A stretch of 64,000 nt of DNA, taken from positions 124,001 through 188,000 of the forward strand of contig JANINJ010000026.1 of NCBI GenBank assembly GCA_024508855.1, in the 5' to 3' direction. Positions 7,651 to 16,821 of this stretch are shown here, piece by piece. The notes beneath the pieces are model-generated. The model searched no databases. It was not told where the DNA came from and saw nothing but the letters and a program-made list of their open reading frames with translations. Source of the DNA: Xanthobacteraceae bacterium. Its GTDB lineage: Bacteria > Pseudomonadota > Alphaproteobacteria > Rhizobiales > Xanthobacteraceae. A program made the translations under genes and the position numbers. Positions within the stretch are counted from its first letter, which is position 1. Every line of letters begins with the position of its first letter.

Positions 7651-8651
7651 CTGTCGCCGACACAAAACAGCCGAAAGGCCCGTCCTCGTCGAAAGAGGTT
7701 TCAACCAAGCCCAGCGTATTCGTCGATGGCGCGGCCGGGACGACGGGGCTCGGCATCCGCGAGCGTCTCGATCAGCAGGGCGACGTGACGATCAGGAGCA
7801 TTGCCGACGACAAGCGCAAGGATGCTGGAGCCAAGCGCGCGCTGATGGAGGAGGTCGATATCGTCATCCTCTGCCTGCCGGATGACGCCGCGAAGGAAAC
7901 CGTCGCATTGATCGACAGCATGGGCACTTCGGCCCCGAAAGTGCTGGATGCTTCCACGGCATTTCGTGTGGCGCCGGACTGGACTTATGGCTTTCCGGAA
8001 CTCGCGCCCGATCAGGCCGACAAGATCCGCACGGCGCGGAAAGTCTCGAACCCCGGTTGCTATCCGACCGGCGGAATCGCGCTGCTGCGCCCGCTGGTCG
8101 ATGCCAGTCTTGTGCCGTCGGATTACCCGATCTCCATCAATGCGGTGAGTGGCTACTCCGGCGGCGGCAAGTCCATGATCGAGAGTTTCGAGAACGGCAC
8201 GGCGCCGGCGTTCGAACTGTACGGGCTCGGGCTGGAGCACAAGCATCTGGCGGAAACGCAACTCTACTCGAAGCTTTCGCGGCGGCCGATTTTCGTGCCG
8301 TCGGTCGGCAACTACCGGCAGGGCATGCTGGTGTCCGTGCCGCTGCATCTCGATACGCTTCCGGCAAAGCCGGACGGCGCGGATCTGCATGCCGCGCTCG
8401 CGAAGCGCTACGCAGGCAGCACCTACGTCTCGGTCATGCCGCTCGACAATGCGGCGACCAAGGGAGGGCGGATCGAGCCGGAAGCGCTCAACGAAACCAA
8501 CATGCTGGAGCTTTATGTCTTTGCCAGCGCCAGGCATCGTCAGGCGGTTCTCGTCGCGCGTCTCGATAACCTGGGTAAAGGCGCCTCTGGCGCGGCCGTG
8601 CAGAACATGCGGCTGATGCTGGGTCTTCCCGATGCGGCCGGTCTCGCCTAG
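7647..8651 (+). CDS. argC: N-acetyl-gamma-glutamyl-phosphate reductase (type 2)
   Basis: Third step of arginine synthesis: NADPH-dependent reduction of N-acetylglutamyl phosphate to the semialdehyde. The 334 residues carry a Rossmann start (VFVDGAAGTTGLGIRERL, residues 24-41), the catalytic Cys in SNPGCYPTGGIALLRPL, and the GYSGGGKSMI segment characteristic of the shorter type 2 ArgC class. About 20 polar residues precede the Rossmann strand, somewhat more than usual. It overlaps the paiB-like gene by four bases and is probably controlled by the upstream promoter and leader. A strong hairpin follows the stop codon. No other arg genes are in the window. Confidence 0.95.
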   Translation: MTVADTKQPKGPSSSKEVSTKPSVFVDGAAGTTGLGIRERLDQQGDVTIRSIADDKRKDAGAKRALMEEVDIVILCLPDDAAKETVALIDSMGTSAPKVLDASTAFRVAPDWTYGFPELAPDQADKIRTARKVSNPGCYPTGGIALLRPLVDASLVPSDYPISINAVSGYSGGGKSMIESFENGTAPAFELYGLGLEHKHLAETQLYSKLSRRPIFVPSVGNYRQGMLVSVPLHLDTLPAKPDGADLHAALAKRYAGSTYVSVMPLDNAATKGGRIEPEALNETNMLELYVFASARHRQAVLVARLDNLGKGASGAAVQNMRLMLGLPDAAGLA

Positions 8652-8658
8652 GGCCTTT

Positions 8659-8755
8659 CCGGTTCTGATGGAATCAGAACCGGGGCTCTATTGTTTTGAT
8701 GTGACGCGTTTTCTTCACGCGAACCGGTATCCACTTCGCTTGAAAACGCTCCAGT
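8659..8755. repeat. palindromic intergenic repeat (REP-like) doubling as argC terminator
   Basis: A first palindrome, CCGGTTCTGAT-GGA-ATCAGAACCGG (8659-8683), forms an 11-bp stem just after argC. A second inverted pair, GCGTTTTC near 8706 and GAAAACGC near 8742, encloses ACGCGAACCGGTATCCACTTC. I recall near-identical intergenic sequences as dispersed repeats in Bradyrhizobiaceae, but only one copy is seen in this window, so repeat status rests on memory. The first stem could terminate argC transcription. Confidence 0.5.
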
Positions 8756-8781
8756 CGGCGAAGTCGCAATAGGCGGACATC

Positions 8782-9222
8782 ATGATTACGATAGCAACAT
8801 ATGCCGACCGATATTTCGGCGGAGTGGACGGGCTGTGGCGCGAAGCGTTTTCCGACGATGCGCCACGCAATACCGCAGCTATTGCGATCCCACAGAAGCA
8901 GCAGTTTCAGCCGGAACTGTTCTTGGTGGCGATCGAGGAAGATGAAGTCATCGGCTCGCTGATGGCCGGTTACGACGGTCATCGCGGCTGGATTTCTCGC
9001 GTGGCGGTGAGGCAGACGCATCGCCGGCGTGGCATTGCGCGCGCGATGTTTGAGGAAATCGAACGACGGCTGGCGGCGCTTGATTGTCCGAAGGTGAACC
9101 TTCAGGTGATTACGTCAAACGCCGCCGTGGTGCCGGTTTACGAGCGGCTCGGCTATCTGGTCGAGCCGCGGATCAGCATGGGCAAAACACTGCCCAGCGG
9201 CGGTGCGCTCAAAACACCTTGA
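8782..9222 (+). CDS. GNAT family N-acetyltransferase
   Basis: A 146-residue single-domain acetyltransferase. The acetyl-CoA-binding motif A region reads ISRVAVRQTHRRRGIARAMFEEIE (residues 73-96; Q/RxxGxG/A in the form RRRGIA), preceded by the VIGSLMAGYDG strand and followed by VNLQVITSNAAVVPVYERLGY, the usual C-terminal pattern. Acceptor substrate unknown; small molecules or RimI-like protein N-termini are both possible. Its 3' end overlaps the convergent MAPEG gene by 14 bases. Confidence 0.86.
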   Translation: MITIATYADRYFGGVDGLWREAFSDDAPRNTAAIAIPQKQQFQPELFLVAIEEDEVIGSLMAGYDGHRGWISRVAVRQTHRRRGIARAMFEEIERRLAALDCPKVNLQVITSNAAVVPVYERLGYLVEPRISMGKTLPSGGALKTP

Positions 9223-9607
9223 AGATCGCCAGCGCCAGAACCGCCTGAGCGAGGAAGCCGACCGTGAAGGCGAGGGTCCGGAACACCGGGATGCCCAGCG
9301 CATAGACGATCAGGTGCGCGACGCGCGCCCAGAAATAGACCGCGCAGGCCAGCACTGTCCATTTGGTGGAATAGTCGATGGCGTTGAGGATCAACACCAG
9401 CGGCGCAAAGATGACGAGGTTCTCGATCGCGTTGTCATGGGCGAACATCAGGCGGTTGGCCCATTCCGCTTGCGGCTTGTCGTTACGCGTCGGGTTGGCC
9501 ATTGCTCCGCCGAGCCCCCGGACCTGGCAACGGTTGAGGACATACGGCACCCACAGCAGCCCGGTCAGAATCACCGTCAGCGTGAGCCAGAACAATTCCC
9601 GTGTCAT
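9209..9607 (-). CDS. MAPEG family membrane protein
   Basis: A 132-residue four-helix membrane protein of the MAPEG family (microsomal glutathione transferase/FLAP-like). Helices lie at about residues 5-25, 58-76, 79-100 and 110-130. The ANRLMFAHDNAIENLVIFAPLVL segment matches the conserved N-E-N region of family members. Bacterial homologues are mostly of unknown function; glutathione-dependent detoxification is possible but not shown. The ATG at 9607 has AGGAAG five bases upstream and is preferred to the in-frame GTG at 9610. Confidence 0.82.
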   Translation of the reverse strand: MTRELFWLTLTVILTGLLWVPYVLNRCQVRGLGGAMANPTRNDKPQAEWANRLMFAHDNAIENLVIFAPLVLILNAIDYSTKWTVLACAVYFWARVAHLIVYALGIPVFRTLAFTVGFLAQAVLALAIFKVF

Positions 9608-9787
9608 CACTTCTTCCTTTCAAGATCGCGATCGCTGCGGGAGTCGATGACGCAGCCTCAAGACTCGTAGTTTATGCCCGTTCGCATGCCTGATTGTCGA
9701 GTGGAAGTACGCTGCTGCCGGACACTGCCATAGCCCACGCCCGTTCCGTGGCCCGTTGCTCCGGAGCTTGCAGCCCCGCTCTAGCGG

Positions 9788-12718
9788 TCACCAACTGGCA
9801 CGAAGGCCGACATTGCCTTGCACGGTGTCCCGCTGGTTGCCGTCCAGATTGGTCGTATATCCGGCCGATGCAAAAACACCGAAGCCATTGGAGAGCTTCG
9901 CTACCACGCCGCCGCCGATTTCGAATGCGGTGGCCATGCGCTGAGTATCGATAACGTCGGTGCCCGCGAATGTAACTGTGTCGTGACCACCGAAATTTCT
10001 CCAGAAGTTTGCCTTCAGGTACGGCTGCAACAGGCCGGCCTCGCCCTGGAAGTTGCCCTGGAGTCGCAAGCCAATTCGGCCGCTGACGGCATCGGAGGCA
10101 CCATATGAAACCGCGGAAACGAGGTCCTGCGTGTTATCGAGGGAGAGGTGCTGATAGATCAGCTGAGCCTCGGGTTCGAGAGTGATGTTTGGTGCGATCA
10201 ACACCGGATAACCACCTTCGAGCGACACGATCTGTCCAGTGCCGTTTGCGCCAGCCGTGAGGCTGTTAATGGAATGCGGCGTGCCGGTGTACCAGGTCTG
10301 CATTGCAACGGCATCGATGTACCAACCACTCGGCCCGATATGGGTCCAGTATCCGCCCGCACTGGTGGCGTTTATCGACAAACTACCGACCGCTACGTTC
10401 TGGAAGCCGCCGGCAAAGCCTCGCACGTCACCGACCGCGCGCCCATAGGACGCAAAGAACCCCACGCGATCGCGATGACCATTGTTGTTGTCCCAGCCCA
10501 AGATATCGAAGCCTGACTGAACGCCGATCACCGATCCACTGAATGAAGGATCGGCCATGCCGGACCACTGTTGGTTGGTGTGTTCGCCGTACGCGCGTGC
10601 CCAGGCTGCAGAGACGGGGCCGGTGCCGCCCATCAGAGTCTGGTCGCCCTGACGGTCATGAAAGGTGCCGAGATTGGCCATTCCAAGTTCACGCGCCACA
10701 AACGGCATTGCCGAATAGAGCGCAACTTCCGGTCGATATAGTGGGATCGGCGATACGACTGGAACGGCAGCGGGCGGACTACCGGGCTCGCCGCCGGGCG
10801 ATCCCGGCTCCCCTGGCGGCGTCCCGGGTTGCGTTTCGGGGGAAGTCGGCAAGACCACAACGGGTGTCGTTGGTGTGGGTGGCGGCGGCAAGGCCGGCGT
10901 GCCCGGTGCGGCGACCGGCGGGGGCACTGCCGGCGGAGGAGTGGGATTGGTCGGCGTTGCCGGTGGCGCAACCGGAACAGGCGGTACGCTGGAGCGCAGA
11001 TACCAGTTGTTTTCGGTGCCCGCGGTAACACCGCCGTGGAACAAATAGTACTCATAAGCGCCTGCAACGAGTGGGCCGCTGCTCAGGGCGAATGCGGTTG
11101 GCGCGGTCGTTGCCCCATTTGTCGCCTGCACCACAAGAATGCCGCTGTCGATCGTCAGGCCGCCTGAGCCGCCAAGATTGGTAACACCGAGGCTGGTCAT
11201 CCCCGATGCGGTCCCGCCGGAAATCACAAGCTTGTCGGAGGGAGAGTTGTCGGCGCCGAGCACCGTTTTAACATTCATCCGTCCGTTGTTGCCGACATAG
11301 TTGCCGACGATTGTGAGGCTGTTGGCGGCTGGCGACGATCCATTGGTGAGATCGATCAGGCCCGCGTTGGTCACAGTGATCGCGGGGCCACCGGGATAGG
11401 GTGTAATCGATGGATTGGCGCCGTTGCCGGCGAGAAGGCTGGTGCCTGCCGCGATGGAGACATTGCCGGTCAGGGAGCTTTGCAAACGAAAGGTGCCGCC
11501 ATTGATGAAGGTATCCGCGAATGTGCCGCTGCCGTGCCAGGTCCAATCCGTGCCTTCCATGTTCAAGGTTTGAAAGTTTGCGAACGTGTTGGTGATTTCA
11601 CCGGTGCCCTCGAGTCGCACCACGTTCGCACCGGCGCCCCCATCCGCGAGGCCAATGATTTGGGAACCAGTTTGAAGCGTAAAATTGATGTTGCCGTTAC
11701 CGCCATTCAGAGTGATGCCGTTTCCACCGCTCAGCAAACCCGCATTGTTGATCGTTGTGGCACCGTTCAAGGTGCGAAGGGCCGGGCCTTGATCGCTGAT
11801 GATCTGACCGCCGACCAGGTTGTCGATCGTCGCGACGAAACCGGAGCCTGCGGTATTCGAAAATACGCCCTCCGAGCCGCTGCCGGTCGCATGGATCGTA
11901 CCGCTGTTGATCAGGTGGTCGTTGTTTCCTTGCATGTAGACAGCAGTGCTGCGTGCGCCATTCGTCAGCAGAGTGCCGGTATTCGTGACGGTGCCGTTCT
12001 GCCCCAGAATGGATGCTGCGCGGGCGTTACTGCCGTTAGTTGTCACCGAGCCGTTGTTGACGACGGTGTTGTTGGACTGCCCGACGTTTGTTTGTCCCCA
12101 GCTTGCGGTCATGCCATACGCGTTCGGCCCTGCTGTGGTGATTGTGCCATCATTAATGAGAGTGTTGCTGCTCCCATTCGCTGCCATGCCATCATTGAAT
12201 GCGCCGGTGGTATCGATGACTCCCGACGCACTGTTGGTCAGCGTGTTGTTATTGTTCATGCCAAGCATGGCAGCACCACGATTGCCGCCAGTACCGCCAC
12301 CGCCGGTCAGCGATATCGTGCCAGCGTTATTGATTTGGCTTTCGGTGTCGACGCCGACTGCGACCGGCGATGTCGTTCGCGCGATGGAGAGGGAGCTGTT
12401 CGGCTCAATATTGACTATGACATTCGAACTTCCAGGGACGGCCTGAATGTTGGTCGATGTCGGATTCGGCGGCGCTGTATCGCAGGTGACTGTTTGGCCC
12501 GATGCCGGAGCCGCGCTGCTGCAAGCCGCGATTGCCGAACTCGAAGCAAAAAGTGCGCTACCGATCGTCAATCCCGCTACACAATGCCCGCGCAACCTTT
12601 GCTTTAGCGGTGAGTGTGGTTGAGTAGTTTGGCCGATTGCTTCGATGCATCGACGGCCTGAACGAGTTGCGGGTTTCTCCCGCAGACGAAAGCGGCGGCC
12701 AGTTTTTGTTTTTGCCAT
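9788..12718 (-). CDS. autotransporter outer-membrane beta-barrel protein
   Basis: Type Va secretion protein of about 976 residues. An extended basic N-terminus is followed by a hydrophobic signal ending SSSAIAAC. The passenger is rich in Asn, Gly and Thr and contains recurrent NNTxxNxGxI/VxTxG units, as expected for a beta-helix. A Pro-rich linker (about 10750-10985) precedes the C-terminal beta-barrel, which begins near PFVARELGMANLGTFHDRQG and ends in an aromatic residue (LRASW), fitting BAM recognition although Trp rather than Phe is terminal. I prefer the ATG at 12718 (MAKTKTGRRF); the open frame extends to 12856. Likely surface exposed, perhaps adhesive; no protease triad was recognised. 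It is transcribed alone. Confidence 0.88.
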   Translation of the reverse strand: MAKTKTGRRFRLREKPATRSGRRCIEAIGQTTQPHSPLKQRLRGHCVAGLTIGSALFASSSAIAACSSAAPASGQTVTCDTAPPNPTSTNIQAVPGSSNVIVNIEPNSSLSIARTTSPVAVGVDTESQINNAGTISLTGGGGTGGNRGAAMLGMNNNNTLTNSASGVIDTTGAFNDGMAANGSSNTLINDGTITTAGPNAYGMTASWGQTNVGQSNNTVVNNGSVTTNGSNARAASILGQNGTVTNTGTLLTNGARSTAVYMQGNNDHLINSGTIHATGSGSEGVFSNTAGSGFVATIDNLVGGQIISDQGPALRTLNGATTINNAGLLSGGNGITLNGGNGNINFTLQTGSQIIGLADGGAGANVVRLEGTGEITNTFANFQTLNMEGTDWTWHGSGTFADTFINGGTFRLQSSLTGNVSIAAGTSLLAGNGANPSITPYPGGPAITVTNAGLIDLTNGSSPAANSLTIVGNYVGNNGRMNVKTVLGADNSPSDKLVISGGTASGMTSLGVTNLGGSGGLTIDSGILVVQATNGATTAPTAFALSSGPLVAGAYEYYLFHGGVTAGTENNWYLRSSVPPVPVAPPATPTNPTPPPAVPPPVAAPGTPALPPPPTPTTPVVVLPTSPETQPGTPPGEPGSPGGEPGSPPAAVPVVSPIPLYRPEVALYSAMPFVARELGMANLGTFHDRQGDQTLMGGTGPVSAAWARAYGEHTNQQWSGMADPSFSGSVIGVQSGFDILGWDNNNGHRDRVGFFASYGRAVGDVRGFAGGFQNVAVGSLSINATSAGGYWTHIGPSGWYIDAVAMQTWYTGTPHSINSLTAGANGTGQIVSLEGGYPVLIAPNITLEPEAQLIYQHLSLDNTQDLVSAVSYGASDAVSGRIGLRLQGNFQGEAGLLQPYLKANFWRNFGGHDTVTFAGTDVIDTQRMATAFEIGGGVVAKLSNGFGVFASAGYTTNLDGNQRDTVQGNVGLRASW

Positions 12719-12972
12719 ATCCAATCTCGCCAATTGGAATCGGATTTTATTTGTCGAGCGCGCGCCACTTTCGTCGAGAAGCACCGTTCCGTCAATTTTT
12801 CGCCACGAGCATGAAAGTTCCATAGCTGCAGAGATCCCGCAGCTATGGAGAATCAAACCTGGAAATGTCGGGCTTTTAAAAAAGATTTGCGAAATTGCTC
12901 ACAGTCGGAGCGTTGACTTCATTAGAAAATAACGATTCCAGAGCACTCGATTGCAAATCGAACGCGTCCCGA

Positions 12973-14778
12973 TCAGGCCTTAACCCGGACGTAACTACCC
13001 GGCGCATCCTCTATGGGTGGCAAGGCTTCACTGCCGACCGTGCGCGCGGGAACTTCGTCGGAATCAAGGTCGCCGAGCCAACCGCGCCAGTCCGGCCACC
13101 AAGAGCCCTTGTGCTCCTCGGCGCCCTCGAGCCAGTCCGAAAGCGTGACTTTGTCGGTCGCCTTGTTGGTCCAGTACTGGTACTTCCCGGACGCCGGTGG
13201 ATTGACGACGCCCGCGATGTGTCCCGAACCGGACAGCACATATTTCACGGCACCGCCAAAGAATTGCGAGCCGTAGAGCACGGATTCGGCCGGCGCGATG
13301 TGATCCTCGCGGGTTGCGAGATTGTAGATCGGGATTTTGACCTTCGACAGATCGAGCAACGTATTGTCGATCACCATGGTGCCGCTCGACAGTTTGTTGT
13401 CGAGATAGCAGTTGCGCAGATAGTAGGAATGGTTCGCGGCCGGCATCCGTGTCGCATCGGAATTCCAGTGCAGCAGATCGAATGCCGTGGGCGCCTGGCC
13501 TTTCAGATAATTGCTGACGACATAGGACCAGATCAGGTCGTTCGAGCGCAGCATGTTGAAGGCCATCGCCATCTTGCTACCCTCGAGCACACCTTCTGCC
13601 TGCATCGTGCGTTCGAGTGCGGAGATCTGATCCTCGTCGACGAATACCAACAGGTCGCCCGCATGCGTGAAGTCCACTTGCGCCGCGAGGAAAGTGGCCG
13701 ACGTCACACGGACGCGCCGTTTCTCGGCCAGCCATGCGAGCGTCGTGGCGAGCAGGGTGCCGCCGACGCAATAGCCCATCGTGTGAACCTTCAACTCGCC
13801 GGTGGCCTGTTCGATGACGTCCATCGCGGCGAGCGGGCCTTCCTTCATATAGTCCTCGAAAGATTTTTCTCCGAGGCGCTTGTCCGGATTGACCCACGAG
13901 ATCACGAACACCGTGACGCCTTGATCAACGCACCATTTGATGAACGATTTTTCCGGACGAAGATCGAGGATGTAGAACTTGTTAATCCACGGCGGCACGA
14001 TCAGCAGCGGCGTGCGCATCACATTCGGCGTCGTCGGCTCGTACTGGATGAGCTGCATCACTTCGTTCTGGAAGATCACCTTGCCGGGGGTGAGGGCAAG
14101 CTGTTCGCCGACGCGCAAGTTGACCGAGTCGGATTGCCGGATGCGTAGATTGCCGTGACCGGCCTCGATGTCCTCGGCCAGCATCTTCATGCCCTGCGCC
14201 AGATTATCGCCGTTCGACGACACAGTCTGCCGCAACACTTCGGGATTGGTGAGGACGAAGTTGGATGGCGCGATCGCATTGGTGATCTGCTGGACGTAAA
14301 ACTCCGCTTTCTTCCGGGTGTGCGGGTCTAATCCTTCCGCATTGCGCACCAGGTCGTGCGCCCATTGCGTCGTCAGCAGATACGCCTGCATGACGAAGTC
14401 GAAAAACGGATTCGACTTCCATTCCGGATCGCTGAACCGCTTGTCGCGCGGCGCGGGTGCAATCGTCGGGGGCGCTTCCTCGCCTGCCATCCGGCGCATC
14501 GCCGAGCCCCACAGTTCGAGATATGCCTTGCCGAGTTTCATCTGCAACTCGGCCGATCGCGTCTGGTCGGCCAGCCAGTATTCCGCAACGGTGCCCAATG
14601 TCTTGATGACCTCGGCGATCTCGCTCGGGGGCCGATCGTTCGGATCGATGTTCTGTCGCGGTTTGAGAAAGGCCGCGAGCGCGCGGCCGCTGTTCTCCAT
14701 GGCGCGCGCCAGATTGAGCGAAAAGGCTTCGGGATCGAATTTCCCTTGAGGCTTGGTTTCGGTCGTGACGCTATTCAT
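12973..14778 (-). CDS. phaC: class I poly(3-hydroxyalkanoate) synthase
   Basis: Polymerises 3-hydroxyacyl-CoA into PHA at the granule surface. The 601-residue protein has the PhaC N-terminal region followed by an alpha/beta-hydrolase-like domain with the lipase-like box GYCVGG, giving nucleophile C337. The catalytic Asp is in TREDHIAP and the His in [31 protein letters not shown] is diagnostic of class I enzymes, and no PhaE partner is nearby. The start at 14778 (MNSVTTETK) is preferred; upstream residues in the open frame are Pro-rich and the gene has only a weak Shine-Dalgarno. phaA, phaB and phasin genes are not in the window. Confidence 0.96.
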   Translation of the reverse strand: MNSVTTETKPQGKFDPEAFSLNLARAMENSGRALAAFLKPRQNIDPNDRPPSEIAEVIKTLGTVAEYWLADQTRSAELQMKLGKAYLELWGSAMRRMAGEEAPPTIAPAPRDKRFSDPEWKSNPFFDFVMQAYLLTTQWAHDLVRNAEGLDPHTRKKAEFYVQQITNAIAPSNFVLTNPEVLRQTVSSNGDNLAQGMKMLAEDIEAGHGNLRIRQSDSVNLRVGEQLALTPGKVIFQNEVMQLIQYEPTTPNVMRTPLLIVPPWINKFYILDLRPEKSFIKWCVDQGVTVFVISWVNPDKRLGEKSFEDYMKEGPLAAMDVIEQATGELKVHTMGYCVGGTLLATTLAWLAEKRRVRVTSATFLAAQVDFTHAGDLLVFVDEDQISALERTMQAEGVLEGSKMAMAFNMLRSNDLIWSYVVSNYLKGQAPTAFDLLHWNSDATRMPAANHSYYLRNCYLDNKLSSGTMVIDNTLLDLSKVKIPIYNLATREDHIAPAESVLYGSQFFGGAVKYVLSGSGHIAGVVNPPASGKYQYWTNKATDKVTLSDWLEGAEEHKGSWWPDWRGWLGDLDSDEVPARTVGSEALPPIEDAPGSYVRVKA

Positions 14779-15037
14779 GACGGGCACTTCGAACGTGTTG
14801 CTGTGGCCCGGCGGTCCTGTCGTCGGGCAGGGGAATGATGGCACAGTTCAATAGGATCGGGTGATTTCAATGTATTGCAATGCGACAAGACATCTTTGTT
14901 CGGTCATATTGAGGTCTTAAGTCAGCACTCGTTTTCGGGGGCTTAATTGTTACGCGGGATATTGTCGCGAGTTTGGATTTGACGATCTGTGTCTGACGTC
15001 AAACTGTCGCAAATATCTTCGGCAAAGGATCGGGCGA

Positions 15038-15361
15038 TTGTTAGGACGAGTTTGTAACGGCGGTAGGATTTTGCTGGTGGCGGGGTCGGCAATCACGTCG
15101 CTTGCGTTGGCTTCCTGCTCCGTGCCGATTGCGGATTTGCCGGGCATCGGCGTGCCTGATGGAGCGCCGGCGCGTCCCAAGGATCCTGGAAGCTTTCCAG
15201 CCGTTCACGATATGCCGGCCGACCGCAGCCAGCCTGCGCTGGCGCCAGACGAGCAGGCCAAGATCGAGGGCGAACTCGCCGCCGCGCGCGATCAGCAGGC
15301 CCGAGCCGCTGCGGCGGCCAATGCAGCAGACGCGCCAAAGCAGGCGCAGACCGGAAACTAA
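15038..15361 (+). CDS. small putative lipoprotein
   Basis: A 107-residue protein of unknown function with a lipoprotein-type signal: a basic start (LGRVCNGGR), a hydrophobic core and the lipobox LASC, so Cys27 would be lipidated. The mature part is Pro/Ala-rich and ends with an Ala/Gln-rich helical tail (EGELAAARDQQARAAAAANAA), as in periplasmic spacer lipoproteins. The start is TTG at 15038, chosen because AAAGGA lies about nine bases upstream and no ATG or GTG gives a signal peptide. Divergent from phaC. Confidence 0.65.
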   Translation: MLGRVCNGGRILLVAGSAITSLALASCSVPIADLPGIGVPDGAPARPKDPGSFPAVHDMPADRSQPALAPDEQAKIEGELAAARDQQARAAAAANAADAPKQAQTGN

Positions 15362-15576
15362 TGAAAACCTTCGGTCTTTCGCTGGCGGAACGGCGCTACC
15401 GTGTTAAAAAGAACCCGATTCAATCATCACCCGTCGAATGCAGCCATGGCCGCAGCGACCGGCAATTTGAATCTGTTGTAAGTATTTGAAACTTATCACG
15501 TATCCTTGTGTCTCTGGAATCGTCCAGCTCCCCAAGGGCGTGGTTTTCCATCGTCGTCGCCCCGGAGTCTAAGCTC

Positions 15577-16794
15577 ATGGAAGAGTTTTACCGCATCCGC
15601 CGTCTGCCGCCCTACGTGTTCGAGCAAGTCAATCGAGCCAAGGCCGCCGCGCGGAACGCCGGGGCCGACATCATCGATTTGGGGATGGGCAACCCGGACC
15701 TGCCGACCCCACCCCACGTCATCGAAAAACTCAAGGAGACCTTGGGCAAGCCGCGGACCGATCGCTATTCGGCGTCGAAGGGAATTAACGGGCTACGTCG
15801 CGCCCAGGCTGGCTATTACGCTCGCCGGTTTGGCGTGAAGCTCAATCCGGAGACCCAGATCGTCGCGACCCTCGGGTCGAAGGAAGGCTTTGCCAACGTC
15901 GCGCAGGCAATCACCGCGCCGGGCGACGTCGTGCTCTGTCCCAATCCCAGCTATCCAATCCATGCCTTCGGGTTCCTGATGGCTGGCGGTGTCATCCGTT
16001 CGGTGCCGTCCGAGCCGACGCCGCAGTTCTTCGAGGCTGTCGAGCGAGCGATCATTCATTCGATCCCGAAGCCGATCGCGCTGATCGTTTGCTATCCGTC
16101 GAACCCGACCGCCTGCGTTGCAAGCCTCGATTTCTATAAGGATCTCGTCGCATTCGCGAAGAAGCACGAAATCTTTATCCTGTCGGATCTGGCCTATTCG
16201 GAAGTGTATTTCGACGACAATCCGCCGCCATCGGTATTACAGGTGCCCGGCGCCATCGATGTGACCGTTGAATTCACCTCGATGTCGAAGACGTTCTCCA
16301 TGGCTGGGTGGCGCATGGGTTTTGCGGTGGGCAACGAGCGGATTATCGCTGCACTCGCTCGGGTCAAATCCTATCTCGACTACGGCGCCTTCACGCCGAT
16401 CCAGGTGGCGGCGACCGCAGCGCTCAATGGGCCAGACGACTGCATCCGCGAGATGCGCGAGACCTATCGCAAGCGGCGCGACATCATGGTCGAGTCCTTC
16501 GGTCGTGCCGGATGGGATGTTCCGCCGCCGAAAGCATCGATGTTCGCATGGGCGCCGTTGCCGGAAGCTTTCCGCGAGCTGGGCAGCATGCAGTTCGCGA
16601 CCTTGATGGTGGAGAAATCCGGCGTCGTGGTTTCGCCCGGCGTCGGCTTCGGCGAGCACGGCGAAGGCTACGTCCGTATCGCCATGGTGGAAAACGAGCA
16701 ACGCATCCGCCAGGCGGCCCGCAATATCCGACGCTTCCTTGAAAGCGGCGTCGAAACATTGCACAACGTGGTTCCGCTCGCCACCCGGCGATAG
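15577..16794 (+). CDS. class I/II aminotransferase, AlaC/LL-diaminopimelate-aminotransferase-like
   Basis: PLP-dependent fold-type I aminotransferase of 405 residues. It opens with MEEFYRIRRLPPYVFEQVN and contains IIDLGMGNPDLPTP, NPSYPIHAFGF, the YPSNPTA motif (PLP ring contact), the SDLAYSEVYFD Asp and the Schiff-base lysine in SMSKTFSMAGWRMGF, with an R-binding FGEHGEGYVRIA near the end. This set matches the alanine/valine-type AlaC transaminases often annotated as LL-diaminopimelate aminotransferase. ATG 15577 has GGAG eleven bases upstream; a longer frame from 15508 lacks family similarity. It lies 27 bases before hom in the same direction, so an amino-acid operon is likely. Confidence 0.9.
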   Translation: MEEFYRIRRLPPYVFEQVNRAKAAARNAGADIIDLGMGNPDLPTPPHVIEKLKETLGKPRTDRYSASKGINGLRRAQAGYYARRFGVKLNPETQIVATLGSKEGFANVAQAITAPGDVVLCPNPSYPIHAFGFLMAGGVIRSVPSEPTPQFFEAVERAIIHSIPKPIALIVCYPSNPTACVASLDFYKDLVAFAKKHEIFILSDLAYSEVYFDDNPPPSVLQVPGAIDVTVEFTSMSKTFSMAGWRMGFAVGNERIIAALARVKSYLDYGAFTPIQVAATAALNGPDDCIREMRETYRKRRDIMVESFGRAGWDVPPPKASMFAWAPLPEAFRELGSMQFATLMVEKSGVVVSPGVGFGEHGEGYVRIAMVENEQRIRQAARNIRRFLESGVETLHNVVPLATRR

Positions 16795-16821
16795 TTTCTT
16801 CTCCGACAGGTCAAATTAGCG

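Noticed and set aside
15362-15576. Possible riboswitch upstream of the aminotransferase gene
   Set aside because: No match to SAM-II, lysine, TPP or glycine riboswitch cores could be seen; only A/T-rich leader sequence.
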